Shown here in pieces: positions 55,569 through 64,000 of a stretch of DNA of 64,000 bases. A program made the translations under genes and the position numbers. The DNA is from Methylobacteriaceae bacterium (lineage in GTDB: Bacteria; Pseudomonadota; Alphaproteobacteria; Rhizobiales; Beijerinckiaceae), in NCBI GenBank assembly GCA_947444195.1, contig CANEZL010000010.1:1-64000 (forward strand), written 5' to 3'. Each line of letters opens with the position of its first letter. The first letter of the stretch is position 1. The notes under the pieces are model-generated. The model worked only from the letters and a program-made list of their open reading frames with translations, was not told the origin of the DNA and searched no databases.

Positions 55569-56777
55569 ATGATGGCGGGAGGCGCCGGCCTTCGCGCGGA
55601 GGCCGGGCCGCTGGCCGGCGCCTGCGTGCTCCAGATCATTCCGGAACTCGAGGCGGGCGGCGCCGAGCGCACCACCGTCGACGTGGCGGCGGGCCTCGCC
55701 GCGGCCGGGGCCCGCGCCCTCGTCGCCACCGAGGGCGGGCGGCTCGTGGGCGAGTTGCAGGCTAAGGGCGGCGCCTGGATCCAGTTCCCGGCGGCCTCCA
55801 AGAATCCCCTGGCGATGGCGCTGCATGTGGGCCGGCTCGCGCGGCTCTGCCGCCGCGAGGGCGTGCAGATCATCCATGCCCGCTCGCGGGCGCCGGCCTG
55901 GGTGGCGCTCGGGGCCGCCCGCCGCCTCGGCCTGCCCTTCGTCACCACCTATCACGGCAGCTATTCCGGCCGGACCGGCGTGAAGGTACTCTACAACTCC
56001 GTGATGGCGCGGGGCGACGTGGTCATCGCCAACTCGCACTACACCGCCGACCTGATCCGCGGCCTCCATGCCGAGCAGGCCGGCGACCGGATCGAGGTGA
56101 TCCACCGCGGCACGGATCTCTCGGCCTTCAGCCCCGTGGCCGTGGGCCCGGCCCGGGTCGAGGCCCTGCGCCGGGCCTGGGGCGTCGCGCCCCACGAGCG
56201 GGTGGTGCTCCTCGCCGCGCGCCTCACCGCCTGGAAGGGGCACCGCGTCCTGATCGAGGCGGCGGCGCTCATGCGCGACCGCGGCATCGGCGACCTCGCC
56301 GTGGTGCTCGCGGGCGATCCGCAGGGGCGGGCGGCCTACGAGCGCGAGATCGACGCCCTGGTGGCGGCCCGCGGGCTCCAGGGCATCGTCCGGCGCGTCG
56401 GCCACTGCACCGACATGCCCGCGGCTTTCCGCGCGGCCTCGGTGGTCGCCGTGCCCTCCGTGGAGCCCGAAGCCTTCGGCCGCTCGGCGGTGGAGGCGCA
56501 ATCCCTCGGCACGCCGGTCGTGGTCTCCGATCTCGGCGCGGTGCCGGAGACCGTGCTCAGTCCACCCGCGGTGGAGCCGGGCCAGCGGACGGGCTGGCGC
56601 GTGCCCGCGGGCGATCCGGCGGCGCTGGCGGCGGCCCTCGGCGAGGCGCTCGCCCTCGGCGCGAGCGCGCGCGATGCGCTCGCCCGGCGCGGGCGGGCCC
56701 ATGTGGAGGCCAACTTCTCCCTGGAGCGGATGGTCGGGGACACCCTCGCGATCTACGCCCGCCTGCTCGCCCGCTGA
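55569..56777 (+). CDS. GT4-family glycosyltransferase
   Basis: The 402-residue GT-B enzyme has the N-terminal acceptor domain (VLQIIPELEAGGAERTTVDVA) and C-terminal donor domain with LLAARLTAWKGHRVLIEA and EPEAFGRSAVEAQSLGTPVV (the E-x7-E motif). Similar proteins build lipopolysaccharide core or capsule. Two adjacent ATGs (55569, 55572) are possible starts. It stands alone. Confidence 0.9.
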   Translation: MMAGGAGLRAEAGPLAGACVLQIIPELEAGGAERTTVDVAAGLAAAGARALVATEGGRLVGELQAKGGAWIQFPAASKNPLAMALHVGRLARLCRREGVQIIHARSRAPAWVALGAARRLGLPFVTTYHGSYSGRTGVKVLYNSVMARGDVVIANSHYTADLIRGLHAEQAGDRIEVIHRGTDLSAFSPVAVGPARVEALRRAWGVAPHERVVLLAARLTAWKGHRVLIEAAALMRDRGIGDLAVVLAGDPQGRAAYEREIDALVAARGLQGIVRRVGHCTDMPAAFRAASVVAVPSVEPEAFGRSAVEAQSLGTPVVVSDLGAVPETVLSPPAVEPGQRTGWRVPAGDPAALAAALGEALALGASARDALARRGRAHVEANFSLERMVGDTLAIYARLLAR

Positions 56778-56997
56778 GGTCGTGCGCGCCCACGGATCTT
56801 GCGGCAGGGCTTGTGCGTTCTCACGTCGAGGACAGAGTTTTCGGGAACCATTCGCGACGATTGTGATTCAGGCCCCGCCCGATCTGTTGACTTGCCGCGC
56901 GCTTGGGACAAGGTAGCGTGGTCCGGATTTTCATCGGATCGGTCGGCGGTCGGGGCACTCCGGATGGTGCCCCTGGATCGCCGTTCGTCGTTGCATC

Positions 56998-57003
56998 AGG
57001 AGA
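56998..57003 (+). promoter_or_regulatory. Ribosome-binding site deciding the infC start
   Basis: AGGAGA lies eight bases ahead of an ATT codon (57012) but 20 bases ahead of the first in-frame ATG (57024). The spacing therefore supports the ATT as the initiation codon. Confidence 0.6.
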
Positions 57004-57011
57004 TAGCAGCC

Positions 57012-57554
57012 ATTCGTAGACCTATGAGAGCCATGCCGGCCCCGCAGAAGGACGGGCCGCGCGCCAACCGGGACATTCGCGGCGTCCGCGACGTGCAGCT
57101 CATCGACGCGGACGGCCAGAACCGTGGCGTCGTCGCCTTCTTCGATGCCCTTCAGATGGCCGAAGAGGCCGGCCTCGACCTCGTCGAGATCGCGCCGAAC
57201 TCCGCGCCTCCCGTCTGCAAGCTGCTGGATTACGGCCGCTTCCGCTTCAACGAGCAGAAGAAGCAGAACGAGGCGCGCAAGCGGCAGAAGACGGTCGAGG
57301 TCAAGGAGATCAAGCTCCGCCCCGGCATCGACAAGCACGACTACGACGTCAAGATGAAGTCCGTGCAGCGCTTCTTCGAGGAAGGCGACAAGGTGAAGGT
57401 CACCCTGCGCTTCCGCGGCCGCGAGATGGCGCACCAGGATATCGGCCTGCGCCTCCTGGAGCGCGTGAAGCACGAGACCGCCGAGATCGCCAAGGTCGAG
57501 AGCGAGCCCATGCTCGAAGGCCGCCAGATGATCATGATCCTGGCGCCGCGCTAG
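57012..57554 (+). CDS. infC: Translation initiation factor IF-3
   Basis: IF-3 binds the 30S subunit and checks start codon and initiator tRNA. The protein (180 residues from ATT, 176 from the ATG at 57024) has the N-terminal domain [44 protein letters not shown] and the C-terminal domain [20 protein letters not shown] and [11 protein letters not shown]. The well-placed AGGAGA favours initiation at ATT, the rare codon through which E. coli IF-3 regulates its own synthesis. Confidence 0.93.
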   Translation: MRRPMRAMPAPQKDGPRANRDIRGVRDVQLIDADGQNRGVVAFFDALQMAEEAGLDLVEIAPNSAPPVCKLLDYGRFRFNEQKKQNEARKRQKTVEVKEIKLRPGIDKHDYDVKMKSVQRFFEEGDKVKVTLRFRGREMAHQDIGLRLLERVKHETAEIAKVESEPMLEGRQMIMILAPR

Positions 57555-57582
57555 CAGGCCGCCGGATCGCGACCCCACCGAG

Positions 57583-57606
57583 ACGCCGTCCCCGCCGGGA
57601 CGGCGT
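57583..57606 (+). terminator. Terminator after infC
   Basis: A perfect 10-bp stem (ACGCCGTCCC / GGGACGGCGT, 4-base loop) starts 28 bases after the infC stop, followed by TCTCGTTCGT. The tail is only moderately T-rich. Confidence 0.6.
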
Positions 57607-57767
57607 TCTCGTTCGTGGCCGGGCGATCGCCCGGAGCGATCCGACCCCGTTCGCGGTCGTTCCGGGACGACGGGATGGAAGCGGGGGCGTCCGCTGCGGT
57701 CGCCCCGTGCTCGGGGCGGTGGCCGGATCCGTTTGCGCGCCGGGGCGCCACCGCTTATCTGCGCGCC

Positions 57768-58547
57768 ATGGCCCTCGCTCCCGAAGAGATCGAACGCTAC
57801 GCCCGCCATCTCGTCCTGCGCGAGGTGGGCGGCCCCGGCCAGGCCCGCTTGAGGGCGGCCCGCATCCTCGTCGTCGGCGCCGGCGGGCTCGGGGCGCCGC
57901 TGATCCAGTACCTCGCGGCCGCCGGCATCGGCACCATCGGCATCGTGGACGACGACACGGTCTCGCTCTCGAACCTGCAGCGGCAGGTCATCCACGGCAC
58001 GCCCGATCTCGGCCGGCCCAAAGTCGAGAGCGCGCGGGAGGCGGTGGCGCGCCTCAACCCGCACGTGCAGGTCGTCGCCCACCGGGAACGCATCGACGCG
58101 GCGAGCGCGGCGGGGCTCGCCGCGCGATACGACGTCGTCGCGGACGGCTCGGACAACTTCGCCACGCGCTACGCGGTGTCGGATGCCTGCTTCCACGCCG
58201 GGCGCCCCCTCGTCACCGCGGCGCTCGGCCAGTTCGACGGCTCGCTCACCACGATCCGCGCCCACGAGCGCGGCCCGGACGGGCGGCCGAACCCGACCTA
58301 CCGCTGCCTGTTCCCGAACCCGCCGCCGCCCGGCAGCGTGCCGCCCTGCGCGGAAGCGGGGGTGCTGGGGGCGCTCGCCGGCGTGATGGGCTCGCTGATG
58401 GCGATGGAGGTGATCCGCGCGGTCGCCGGCTTCGGCGAGTCCCTCGTCGGCCGCCTGCTCATGGTCGATGCCCGCGCGATGCGCTTCGAGACGCTGCACT
58501 ACGCCTGGGACGAGGCCAATCCCCTGAGCGGCACCGCCGCGGCCTAG
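57768..58547 (+). CDS. moeB: MoeB/ThiF-family adenylyltransferase
   Basis: The 259-residue product adenylates the C-terminus of a sulfur-carrier protein (MoaD or ThiS). Features: RYARHLVLREVGGPGQARL, the ATP site ILVVGAGGLGAPLIQYLAAAG, DDDTVSLSNLQRQVIH, DGSDNFATRY and the YRCLFPNPPPPG loop. The C-terminal CxxC zinc pair of E. coli MoeB is not evident. Both a molybdopterin and a thiamine role are possible; no partner gene is adjacent. Confidence 0.88.
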   Translation: MALAPEEIERYARHLVLREVGGPGQARLRAARILVVGAGGLGAPLIQYLAAAGIGTIGIVDDDTVSLSNLQRQVIHGTPDLGRPKVESAREAVARLNPHVQVVAHRERIDAASAAGLAARYDVVADGSDNFATRYAVSDACFHAGRPLVTAALGQFDGSLTTIRAHERGPDGRPNPTYRCLFPNPPPPGSVPPCAEAGVLGALAGVMGSLMAMEVIRAVAGFGESLVGRLLMVDARAMRFETLHYAWDEANPLSGTAAA

Positions 58548-58694
58548 AGCATGCTGCTCTTTCACGGAAACAACAGCATGCTCTATCCCTTTGTGGTCGC
58601 ACGATGATCCCGAAAAACTGGATTCCACTTTTTCGCATCGTGCTCTAGCGCATCGTCCCGAAAGGTGGTTGCCGGCTTTCGGAGAAGACGATGC
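58546..58694. repeat. Intergenic element of three tandem palindromes
   Basis: Three hairpins in a row: (1) AGAGCATGCTG / CAGCATGCTCT, 58546-58584, 17-base loop; (2) GCACGATG / CATCGTGC enclosing CGAAAAA / TTTTTCG, 58599-58643; (3) GCATCGTC / GACGATGC enclosing CCGAAAG / CTTTCGG, 58650-58694. Parts 2 and 3 resemble each other. This looks like a dispersed intergenic palindromic repeat (BIME-like). The rest of the gap to 58956 shows no gene. Confidence 0.75.
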
Positions 58695-58956
58695 AGAATC
58701 AAGGGCCTAGCACATAGTCCGGAAGGACGGCGCTTCAACACGCGGCGTCGAAACCGGATCGACGCATCGCAGCATCGTTCCCACTCCGTGACGCTTCCGG
58801 GTCCATCGCTTCGATCGCGCACCCCTCTCTCACGGGCGAGGGGATGCGCGGCTGTCGAACCGGTCGACCGGGAACGGCCCGGGGCGCGAAGCCTTGGCCC
58901 GCCGCCCCGGCCCGTGCGAGAATCCCGCTTCCGGCCTCGGAGCAATCGGTGAAGCG

Positions 58957-59442
58957 ATGACGGATCGAGCGGACGCGCGGGCGGGTGCCGAGCCCGTGCG
59001 GGACGGCGGATGCCGCTGCGGCAGGGTGCGCTTCCGCGCGAGCGGCCGGCCCCTGCTGACGATGGCCTGCCACTGCACCGGCTGCCAGCGGATGACCGGC
59101 GGCGCCTTCTCCCTGAGCACGGCCATGCCGGGCGCCGGCTTCGCGGTGACGGCCGGGCAGCCCGTGGAAGGGGGCCTGCACGGCAACCCGCACCACTTCT
59201 TCTGCCCGGACTGCATGAGCTGGCTGTTCACCCGCGTCGACGGGATGGACGCGTTCGTCAATGTCCGGACGACCGTGCTCGACGATCCCGGCGGCCTCGA
59301 CCCCTTCATCGAGACCTGGACGTCCGAGAAACTGGCCTGGGCGACGACGCCCGCGCGTCACAGCTTCCCGGGCTTTCCGGCCATGGCCGATTACGCCGCG
59401 CTGACCGAGGCCTACGCGCAGTCCCGCGCGGGTTCCGGCTGA
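58957..59442 (+). CDS. GFA-family zinc protein
   Basis: The 161-residue product belongs to the GFA family, first described for a glutathione-dependent formaldehyde-activating enzyme, though most members have no proven activity. The zinc ligands are present: GGCRCGRVRF, CHCTGCQRMTGGAF and FFCPDCMSWLF. The ATG at 58957 is used; an in-frame TTG lies 63 bases upstream. In a methylotroph, a link to formaldehyde handling is attractive but unproven. Confidence 0.88.
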   Translation: MTDRADARAGAEPVRDGGCRCGRVRFRASGRPLLTMACHCTGCQRMTGGAFSLSTAMPGAGFAVTAGQPVEGGLHGNPHHFFCPDCMSWLFTRVDGMDAFVNVRTTVLDDPGGLDPFIETWTSEKLAWATTPARHSFPGFPAMADYAALTEAYAQSRAGSG

Positions 59443-59458
59443 GGCCGCCGCGCTGCCC

Positions 59459-60304
59459 TCAGACGGCCTCGGCCCTGTCGAGGCAGCATTTCTTGAACTT
59501 CTTGCCGCTGCCGCAGGGGCAGGGATCGTTGCGGCCGACATCCCTGTACGGGTTGCGCTGCGGCTCGCCCGCCCCTTCGGCGGTCCAGGCGAGGTCGGCC
59601 AGGGGATCGTCGAGGGTGCCGTGGGCCCAGCGGTCGAAGCGGGCCGGGTCGTCGGGGCGCGTCTCGGCCCGGCGCAGGGTCTCCTTGAACCACGCGGCGT
59701 CGCTGAATTCGTCGGTGATGCGCCCGTCGCGGCGGGCCGCCTCGGCGCGGGGCGCGAGATCCCGGAAGCCGAGATGGGCGATCGTCTCCTCCCAGCCGAT
59801 CCAGGCCAGGGACTCCTCCACGGCGGCCTTGGCGTCGTCGAAGCGCACGAGGAGGGCGCGCACCGCGTCTCGCTCGATCCGGCCGGCATGGCAGAGGGTG
59901 ACGCAGGCCGAGAACAGGGCCTGCCGCACGGCATCGTCCACCGTGCTGTCGCGGATCAGCGCGAAGATCGGCTCGGGGTCTCCGTCGAACAGGCTCGCCA
60001 CCACCTTCGCGAGAGTGGAGGTGACGGCATCGCCGAGATAGGCGTCGAGGGTCTCCTCGTCCTCCCGGAGGAGGCGCAGGAGCGGCGCCAGGGCCCGCGT
60101 GTCGCGGGCATGGGCGAGCACGTGCAGGCCCCAGAACAGCAGGCTCGCCTCGCCCTCGTCGAGCTCGATGCCGGAGGCGGCGGCTTCCAGCAGCCGCAGG
60201 GTCTCCGGCGCGACCGCCGCCGGGCGCTCCAGGGCTTGCCGGAACGCCACCTTGGGCAGGTGGAGGGCGCCCGCCAGTTCCTCGATCAGGATCGCGTCGT
60301 CCAT
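59459..60304 (-). CDS. DUF1186 protein with C-terminal SEC-C zinc motif
   Basis: The 281-residue product has a helical, HEAT-like N-terminal region (LLFWGLHVLAHARDTRALAPLLRLL) and ends with GRNDPCPCGSGKKFKKCCL, the SEC-C zinc-binding motif found at the end of SecA and in many unrelated proteins. GAGGGAGCG precedes the ATG at 60304. It follows pheT by 25 bases and is probably in the same transcript. Confidence 0.85.
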   Translation of the reverse strand: MDDAILIEELAGALHLPKVAFRQALERPAAVAPETLRLLEAAASGIELDEGEASLLFWGLHVLAHARDTRALAPLLRLLREDEETLDAYLGDAVTSTLAKVVASLFDGDPEPIFALIRDSTVDDAVRQALFSACVTLCHAGRIERDAVRALLVRFDDAKAAVEESLAWIGWEETIAHLGFRDLAPRAEAARRDGRITDEFSDAAWFKETLRRAETRPDDPARFDRWAHGTLDDPLADLAWTAEGAGEPQRNPYRDVGRNDPCPCGSGKKFKKCCLDRAEAV

Positions 60305-60329
60305 CGCTCCCTCCACCCGTCCGGGATCG

Positions 60330-62750
60330 TCAGGCCCGCAGGCTCGCCCCGGTCTTGCGGCTGACCTCGGCGACGATCTTCTGGCTCACCGCCTCGATCT
60401 CCGCATCGGTGAGCGTGCGCTCCACGGGCTGGAGCCGCACGGCGACCGCCACCGACTTCTGGCCCTCCGGAACGCCGGTGCCCTCGTAGATGTCGAAGAC
60501 CTCGACGCCGGCGACGAGCTTGCGCTCCGCGCCCAGGGCGGCGCGCACGATCTCGCCCGCGGGCACGTCGCGGCCGACGACGAAGGCGAAGTCGCGCGAC
60601 AGGGGCTGGAAGTCCGGGAGCGCCAGGACCGGCTTGGTCTTGGTGGGCTTCGACTTCGGGAGCGGCAGCGCGCCGAGATCGATCTCGAAGACGACGAGGT
60701 TGCCCTTCAGATCGAGCGCCTTCGCCACCCGCGGATGCAGCTCGCCGAAATGGCCGACCTGGTTCTTCGGGCCGAACTGGAGGGTGCCGGAGCGGCCCGG
60801 ATGCAGCCAGGCGGGACCGCCGGCGACCACCTGCAGCCCGCCCGTCGGCACGCCGAGATTCGCGAGCAGGGCGAGGGCGTCCGCCTTCGCCTGGAAGGCA
60901 TCGACGGCCGGCGCCGCGCCGTCCCAGTGCCGGCCGGCGCCGGCGAAGCCCGCGCTGCCCCGCCGCACGGCCGCCGCCCGCAGGGACTGGCCCTCCGGCG
61001 CGTCGCTGGCGAAGCACTGCCCCACCTCGAACAGGGCGGCGTCGGGATAGCCCCGGTCGGCGTTGCGCTGCGCCGCGCGGGCGAGCCCCGGGACGAGGCT
61101 CGGGCGCATGTCGGAGAGTTCGGAAGCGATGGGGTTGGCGAGGACGAGGTCCGCGCCGCCGCCGCCGAACAGCTCGGCATCGGCGTGGGGGATGAAGGAC
61201 CACGTCACCGCCTCCATCAGGCCGCGGCCGGCCAGGGCGCGCTTGGCCACCCGCGTCCGCCGCTGGAGGGGCGTGAGCACGGGCTTGGCGACGTTGCCCG
61301 GCCGGGGCAGGGGCTTGGCCTCGATCCGGTCGAGGCCGGCGATGCGCACGACCTCCTCCACGAGGTCGGCCTTGCCCTCGACATCCGGCCGCCAGGAGGG
61401 GGTGAGCACCTTCGCCCGTTCGCCCGTGCCCGCCACGTGGAAGCCCAGTGATTCGAGGATGATCTTCATCTCCGCCCGCGGCAGCTCGATGCCGGCGAGG
61501 CGGCGCACCTCGGTCCAGGGGAAGTCGATCACCCGCTCGGTCTCCGGCGGCTCGCCCGCGACCACCGCCTCGCTCGGGCTGCCGCCGCAGATCTCCAGGA
61601 CGAGGCGGGTGGCCCGGTCGAGACCCGGCAGGGTCGAGGCCGGATCGACGCCGCGCTCGAACCGGTAGCGGGCATCGGTGACGACGCCGAGGCGGCGGCC
61701 CGTCTGGGCGATGTTCTGCGGGTTCCAGAGCGCCGATTCGATCAGCACGTCGGTGGTGCCCGCGTCGCAGCCGGAGGCCGCCCCCCCGACGATGCCGGCG
61801 ATCGACTCGACGCCGTTGCCGTCGGCGATCACCACCATCTCCTCCGTGAGCGCGTGCTCGCGCCCGTCCAGACCCTTCAGGCTCTCGCCGCTCCGGGCGA
61901 GGCGCACCGAGAGGCCGCCCGCCACCTTGGCCGCGTCGAAGACGTGCAGGGGCCGGCCGCGGTCGAAGGTCATGTAGTTGGTGATGTCGACGAGCGCGTT
62001 GATCGGGCGCAGGCCGATCGCGCGCAGGCGCGCCTGCATCCAGTCCGGCGACGGGCCGTTGCGCACGCCGCGCACGAGGCGCAGGGCGAACAGGGGGCAG
62101 AGGTCGCGGTGCTGCGCGTCGAGTTCGACGGCGAGGGGGACGGGGCAGGGGCCCTCGCCCCGCACCGGCGGCTCGGCCGCCCGCTTGAGGGTGCCGAGGC
62201 CCGCCGCGGCGAGATCGCGGGCGATGCCCGAGACCGCGGTGCAGTCCGGCCGGTTCGGGGTCAGATTGATCTCGACGACCGGGTCGTCGAGGCCGGCATA
62301 GAGGGCGTAGGGCTGGCCCACGGGCGCGTCCGCCGGCAGGTCGAGGATGCCGTCGTGATCGTCGCCGAGGCCGAGCTCGGCGCCCGAGCAGAGCATGCCC
62401 CGGCTCTCGATGCCGCGGATGGTGCCCACCGACAGGGTGATGTTCTTCCCCGGCACGTAGGTGCCGGGGGGCGCGAAGACCGAGATCATGCCGGCCCGCG
62501 CGTTCGGCGCGCCGCAGACCACCTGGAGCGGCTGGCCGTCGCCCGCATCCACCGTGCAGACGCGCAGCCGGTCGGCGTTCGGATGCTGCTCGGCGGTGAG
62601 CACACGCGCCACCACGTAGGGCTTCAGCGCCGCCGCCTTGTCCTCGATTCCCTCGACCTCGAGGCCGATGCGGGTCAGCGTCTCGGCGATTTCATCGAGG
62701 GAGGCCGTGGTGTCGAGGTGATCCTTGAGCCAGGAGAGGGTGAATTTCAT
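60330..62750 (-). CDS. pheT: Phenylalanyl-tRNA synthetase beta subunit
   Basis: The 806-residue product is full length: N-terminal [14 protein letters not shown], a tRNA-binding EMAP-like domain ([20 protein letters not shown]), B3/B4 editing domain, B5 domain and the C-terminal anticodon-recognition (FDX-ACB) domain ([20 protein letters not shown]). With PheS it forms the alpha2-beta2 enzyme. Its ATG overlaps the stop of an upstream HEPN-like gene by four bases. That gene and another small one separate it from pheS. Confidence 0.97.
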   Translation of the reverse strand: MKFTLSWLKDHLDTTASLDEIAETLTRIGLEVEGIEDKAAALKPYVVARVLTAEQHPNADRLRVCTVDAGDGQPLQVVCGAPNARAGMISVFAPPGTYVPGKNITLSVGTIRGIESRGMLCSGAELGLGDDHDGILDLPADAPVGQPYALYAGLDDPVVEINLTPNRPDCTAVSGIARDLAAAGLGTLKRAAEPPVRGEGPCPVPLAVELDAQHRDLCPLFALRLVRGVRNGPSPDWMQARLRAIGLRPINALVDITNYMTFDRGRPLHVFDAAKVAGGLSVRLARSGESLKGLDGREHALTEEMVVIADGNGVESIAGIVGGAASGCDAGTTDVLIESALWNPQNIAQTGRRLGVVTDARYRFERGVDPASTLPGLDRATRLVLEICGGSPSEAVVAGEPPETERVIDFPWTEVRRLAGIELPRAEMKIILESLGFHVAGTGERAKVLTPSWRPDVEGKADLVEEVVRIAGLDRIEAKPLPRPGNVAKPVLTPLQRRTRVAKRALAGRGLMEAVTWSFIPHADAELFGGGGADLVLANPIASELSDMRPSLVPGLARAAQRNADRGYPDAALFEVGQCFASDAPEGQSLRAAAVRRGSAGFAGAGRHWDGAAPAVDAFQAKADALALLANLGVPTGGLQVVAGGPAWLHPGRSGTLQFGPKNQVGHFGELHPRVAKALDLKGNLVVFEIDLGALPLPKSKPTKTKPVLALPDFQPLSRDFAFVVGRDVPAGEIVRAALGAERKLVAGVEVFDIYEGTGVPEGQKSVAVAVRLQPVERTLTDAEIEAVSQKIVAEVSRKTGASLRA

Positions 62751-63214
62751 CGTGGCCTGTCTTTGAAGATCAGTTGGACCGTGAGTGTGAGCCGGTCGGC
62801 CTCGCTCAGGTTCTCGAGGCGTTCGACGATCTCGCGCGCTTCGGCGACACGATCGCGCGCCTCGCTTTCCTGATAGAAGCCGACGCGCGGTGGGGCGTAG
62901 TCCGCCAGCATGCGGGCGTTCTGCAGAGGGACGATGAGGTCTCCGATCTGCTTCAGAGCCACTGCCGTCATGAGTGGGCCCGCTTTGAAGGCATTTCGCA
63001 AAGGGCCATGATCCAGCGCGCGATAGACCTTCTCGTATGCATCGTTGCCGCGCCGATCCTCTCCGAGCAGCGTATCCGCGCAAACACGCGCGAGTGCGTG
63101 GAAGGCCGCGTAATAGGCCGTGCTCACCGCCCGCCGCTTGACGGCCGAACTGGTGGGATGCGCGTCGATGAGGTCTTCGGCCAGCCGCAGCAAGCGGTTA
63201 ACGAGGGTGGACAT
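62747..63214 (-). CDS. HEPN-like protein inserted between pheS and pheT
   Basis: The 155-residue helical product has [22 protein letters not shown], the conserved helix pattern of HEPN/UPF0332 proteins, followed by [21 protein letters not shown] proteins are often RNases in toxin-antitoxin or defence systems. The catalytic Rx4-6H motif is not evident; only RALDH comes close, so activity is uncertain. It starts three bases after the small gene at 63218 and overlaps pheT by four bases. Confidence 0.65.
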   Translation of the reverse strand: MSTLVNRLLRLAEDLIDAHPTSSAVKRRAVSTAYYAAFHALARVCADTLLGEDRRGNDAYEKVYRALDHGPLRNAFKAGPLMTAVALKQIGDLIVPLQNARMLADYAPPRVGFYQESEARDRVAEAREIVERLENLSEADRLTLTVQLIFKDRPR

Positions 63215-63217
63215 ATC

Positions 63218-63499
63218 TCAATCCACATCTGCGCGCGACTGCCGCTCGTCGATGATATCGTTGTCGAGGAACACGAATCTGTCCTCGCCCCTGTCGATAA
63301 GCGCGTCGCGGATCGCATGTACGGTTCGCACGAGCTCGCTCCGGCTACCGGGCCGCGTGCCGTAGCGGGCCGTCACGCGGATGATCGGGACACCGTCGAA
63401 ATCGGTGTCGAACCGCACCGTCGCTCCACGGTACTGACCATCGGGGAAGCGGTCCGTCAGAACTGACGAGACGATGGGTTCGATTTCCTGCTCCGTCAT
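63218..63499 (-). CDS. Small acidic protein paired with the HEPN-like gene
   Basis: The 93-residue product has an alpha/beta pattern with an acidic core (ATVRFDTDFDGVPIIRVTARY) and an acidic C-terminal end (FVFLDNDIIDERQSRADVD). It has no nucleotidyltransferase signature (GSxxxG...DxD), so it is not a typical MNT antitoxin. Its place, three bases before the HEPN-like gene and nine bases after pheS, makes it the likely partner or antidote. No family recognised. Confidence 0.6.
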   Translation of the reverse strand: MTEQEIEPIVSSVLTDRFPDGQYRGATVRFDTDFDGVPIIRVTARYGTRPGSRSELVRTVHAIRDALIDRGEDRFVFLDNDIIDERQSRADVD

Positions 63500-63508
63500 C
63501 CGCGCCTC

Positions 63509-64000
<492 letters not shown>

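Overview
The window reads as chromosome of a high-GC alphaproteobacterium of the order Hyphomicrobiales, most likely Methylobacterium or a close relative. The FlaF/FlbT pair, an Hsp20 gene followed by a DUF1150 gene, an alphaproteobacterial-type RpoH promoter and the overall codon use all fit. The genus is an inference from style; no marker here proves it.

Layout. (1) 1-7.9 kb is a metal and envelope block: the tail of a Zn/Cd-type P1B ATPase, lspA, a YafK-like L,D-transpeptidase lipoprotein, ccdA, and on the other strand a czcBA-type RND efflux operon led by a small Cys/His-rich protein. (2) 7.9-21.1 kb is an accessory island with phage- and plasmid-like content: mostly unrecognised genes, decayed stretches, a large protein with archaeo-eukaryotic-primase (AEP) motifs, a run of tightly packed small genes behind an HTH protein, and a metallophosphoesterase. 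It ends at a tRNA-Gly(CCC) gene. No integrase is visible and the left border probably lies before base 1. (3) 21.2-34.1 kb is a flagellar and glycan locus: flaF, a five-gene translationally coupled sugar operon (Zn-ribbon methyltransferase, NeuB-like synthase, thiamine-diphosphate enzyme, NAD-sugar epimerase, FkbM methyltransferase), flbT, a flagellin gene, a TPR-O-GlcNAc-transferase-like protein and a FlaG-like protein. (4) 34.3-58.5 kb is mostly housekeeping and signalling: thiC with its TPP riboswitch, a site-2 protease, hydrolases, an acyltransferase, two PilZ proteins, a class A penicillin-binding protein, a diguanylate cyclase, a membrane class III nucleotidyl cyclase, an MFS exporter, exbB-exbD-tonB, hsp20, a glycosyltransferase, infC with a probable ATT start, and a moeB/thiF-type gene. 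(5) 58.5-64 kb has a triple palindromic intergenic element, a GFA-family gene, and pheT and pheS with two extra small genes between them, one of them HEPN-like.

How the genes fit together. The best candidate for an undescribed system is region 3. A dedicated operon apparently making a carboligated, methylated, nonulosonate-like sugar sits between the flagellin regulators flaF and flbT, and a probable protein O-glycosyltransferase follows the flagellin gene directly. Second is the two-gene insert between pheS and pheT, which is coupled by overlap to pheT. All functions are read from motifs and context; no database search was possible.
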